In this document: piece by piece, positions 63,792-64,000 of the stretch | Numbering within the stretch: position 1 is the first letter of the stretch | Layout of the letters: the number at the start of each line of letters is the position of its first letter | Assembly (NCBI GenBank): GCA_028279475.1 | Contig: JANQNR010000019.1 | Coordinates: 1 to 64,000 of the forward strand | Length of the DNA stretch: 64,000 nucleotides | From: Rickettsiales bacterium | GTDB taxonomy: Bacteria > Pseudomonadota > Alphaproteobacteria > Rickettsiales > UBA998 | Reading direction: 5' to 3' | Notes under the pieces: model-generated | Told to the model about the DNA's origin: nothing | Databases searched by the model: none | What the model saw: only the letters and a program-made list of their open reading frames with translations | Made by a program: the position numbers and the translations under genes

Positions 63792-64000
63792 AGATCGTAT
63801 CTCCATAATTCATAATATTGTGATTTATCCCTGTCGCCTGTCGCACAAGCTGCCTGTTTTCTTCCGAAATGATCACATACCCGGCTCTAGCCACATGGCC
63901 TTCATCTGTCTTTTGTGGTTCACCCAGCCAAAAAGGTTTCCAATTATTTTTATAGAAGAGCCCTTTCCAATATGCCGGATACATCAGCCCCACAATATGG
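63766..64000 (-). CDS. C-terminal part of an unknown protein (runs off the window)
   Basis: The frame is open to the window edge; a GTG at 63993 is possible, but the protein probably begins outside. Visible sequence: YPAYWKGLFYKNNWKPFWLG, then EEGHVARAGY-like segments and ISEENRQLVRQATGINHNIM. Not recognised. It overlaps the next gene by 26 bases. Confidence 0.5.
   Translation of the reverse strand, partial: HIVGLMYPAYWKGLFYKNNWKPFWLGEPQKTDEGHVARAGYVIISEENRQLVRQATGINHNIMNYGDTIYERKKSTV

Noticed and set aside
1..64000. CRISPR array, rRNA operon, IS transposase or classic defence genes
   Set aside because: I looked for regular spaced repeats, rRNA sequence and known nuclease, methylase or transposase motifs and found none. 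HicAB is the only toxin-antitoxin system seen.

Overview
The window reads as chromosomal DNA of an alphaproteobacterium. Lineage markers seen here are a fused ispDF, a MucR/Ros-family regulator, a DivL-type tyrosine 'histidine kinase' directly behind ahcY, a COQ10-type protein behind lipA, ErpA, HisZ and a short virB6-virB2-virB4 group. Rickettsiales, Holosporales and Micavibrio-like groups share some of these traits, but I cannot place the organism below class from the sequence alone. There are no rRNA genes, no transposase genes and no CRISPR array. Three tRNA genes are present: Leu-CAA, Leu-UAG and Ala-GGC.

Layout. 0.1-1.4 kb: heme exporter genes ccmA-ccmB. 1.5-9.3 kb: TCA-cycle enzymes (acnA, fumC), two transporters (DMT family, NhaA) and a secreted-protein gene broken by a palindromic insertion. 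9.3-15 kb: mutY, a lipase-like hydrolase, comEC, yebC and ybgC. 15-20.7 kb: virB4, virB2 and virB6 on the minus strand, then tatA and a TraX-family acyltransferase. 20.8-28.6 kb: housekeeping genes (rpoZ, lipA, coq10-type, lepB-rnc-era, dgt-type, erpA, dsbB-coq7) with a hicAB toxin-antitoxin pair. 28.6-38.3 kb: tRNA-Leu(CAA), a membrane thioredoxin, argG, coaD, dusB, ispDF, pgpA and two unusual hydrophilic proteins. 38.3-42 kb: an accessory patch with an orphan phage-type large terminase, small unknown genes, a MucR-like regulator and tRNA-Leu(UAG). 42-52.2 kb: a folate enzyme, parE, tlyA, ogt, an orphan parA, tsaC, ahcY and divL. 52.2-54.4 kb: a palindrome-rich region around purU. 54.9-62.7 kb: gatB-hisZ-purA, an unknown 515-residue protein, a BepA-like protease and a DsbA-like protein. 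62.7-64 kb: tRNA-Ala and a cluster of small unknown genes.

The most notable feature is repeat biology, not a defence or secretion locus. Four kinds of non-coding repeat lie among dense housekeeping genes. (a) A 141-bp tail follows both tRNA-Leu genes at once after CCA. The copies align without gaps at about 93% identity, although the tRNAs themselves are much more diverged. (b) Palindromes with TATAGC...GCTATA ends; a 135-bp double copy interrupts a secreted-protein gene. (c) GC-rich CCTCCCCCCGC palindromes sit in frame inside ispDF and tsaC and add low-complexity peptides to essential enzymes. (d) CGTCATTCC...GGAATGACG palindromes lie between genes. A roughly 400-bp element between ispDF and pgpA has 31-bp terminal inverted repeats and holds one palindrome each of kinds (b) and (d).

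Several proteins show substitutions at key residues: VirB4 (both Walker motifs), DivL-type kinase (Tyr for His), MutY (Glu for the catalytic Asp) and MucR-like protein (zinc ligands lost).
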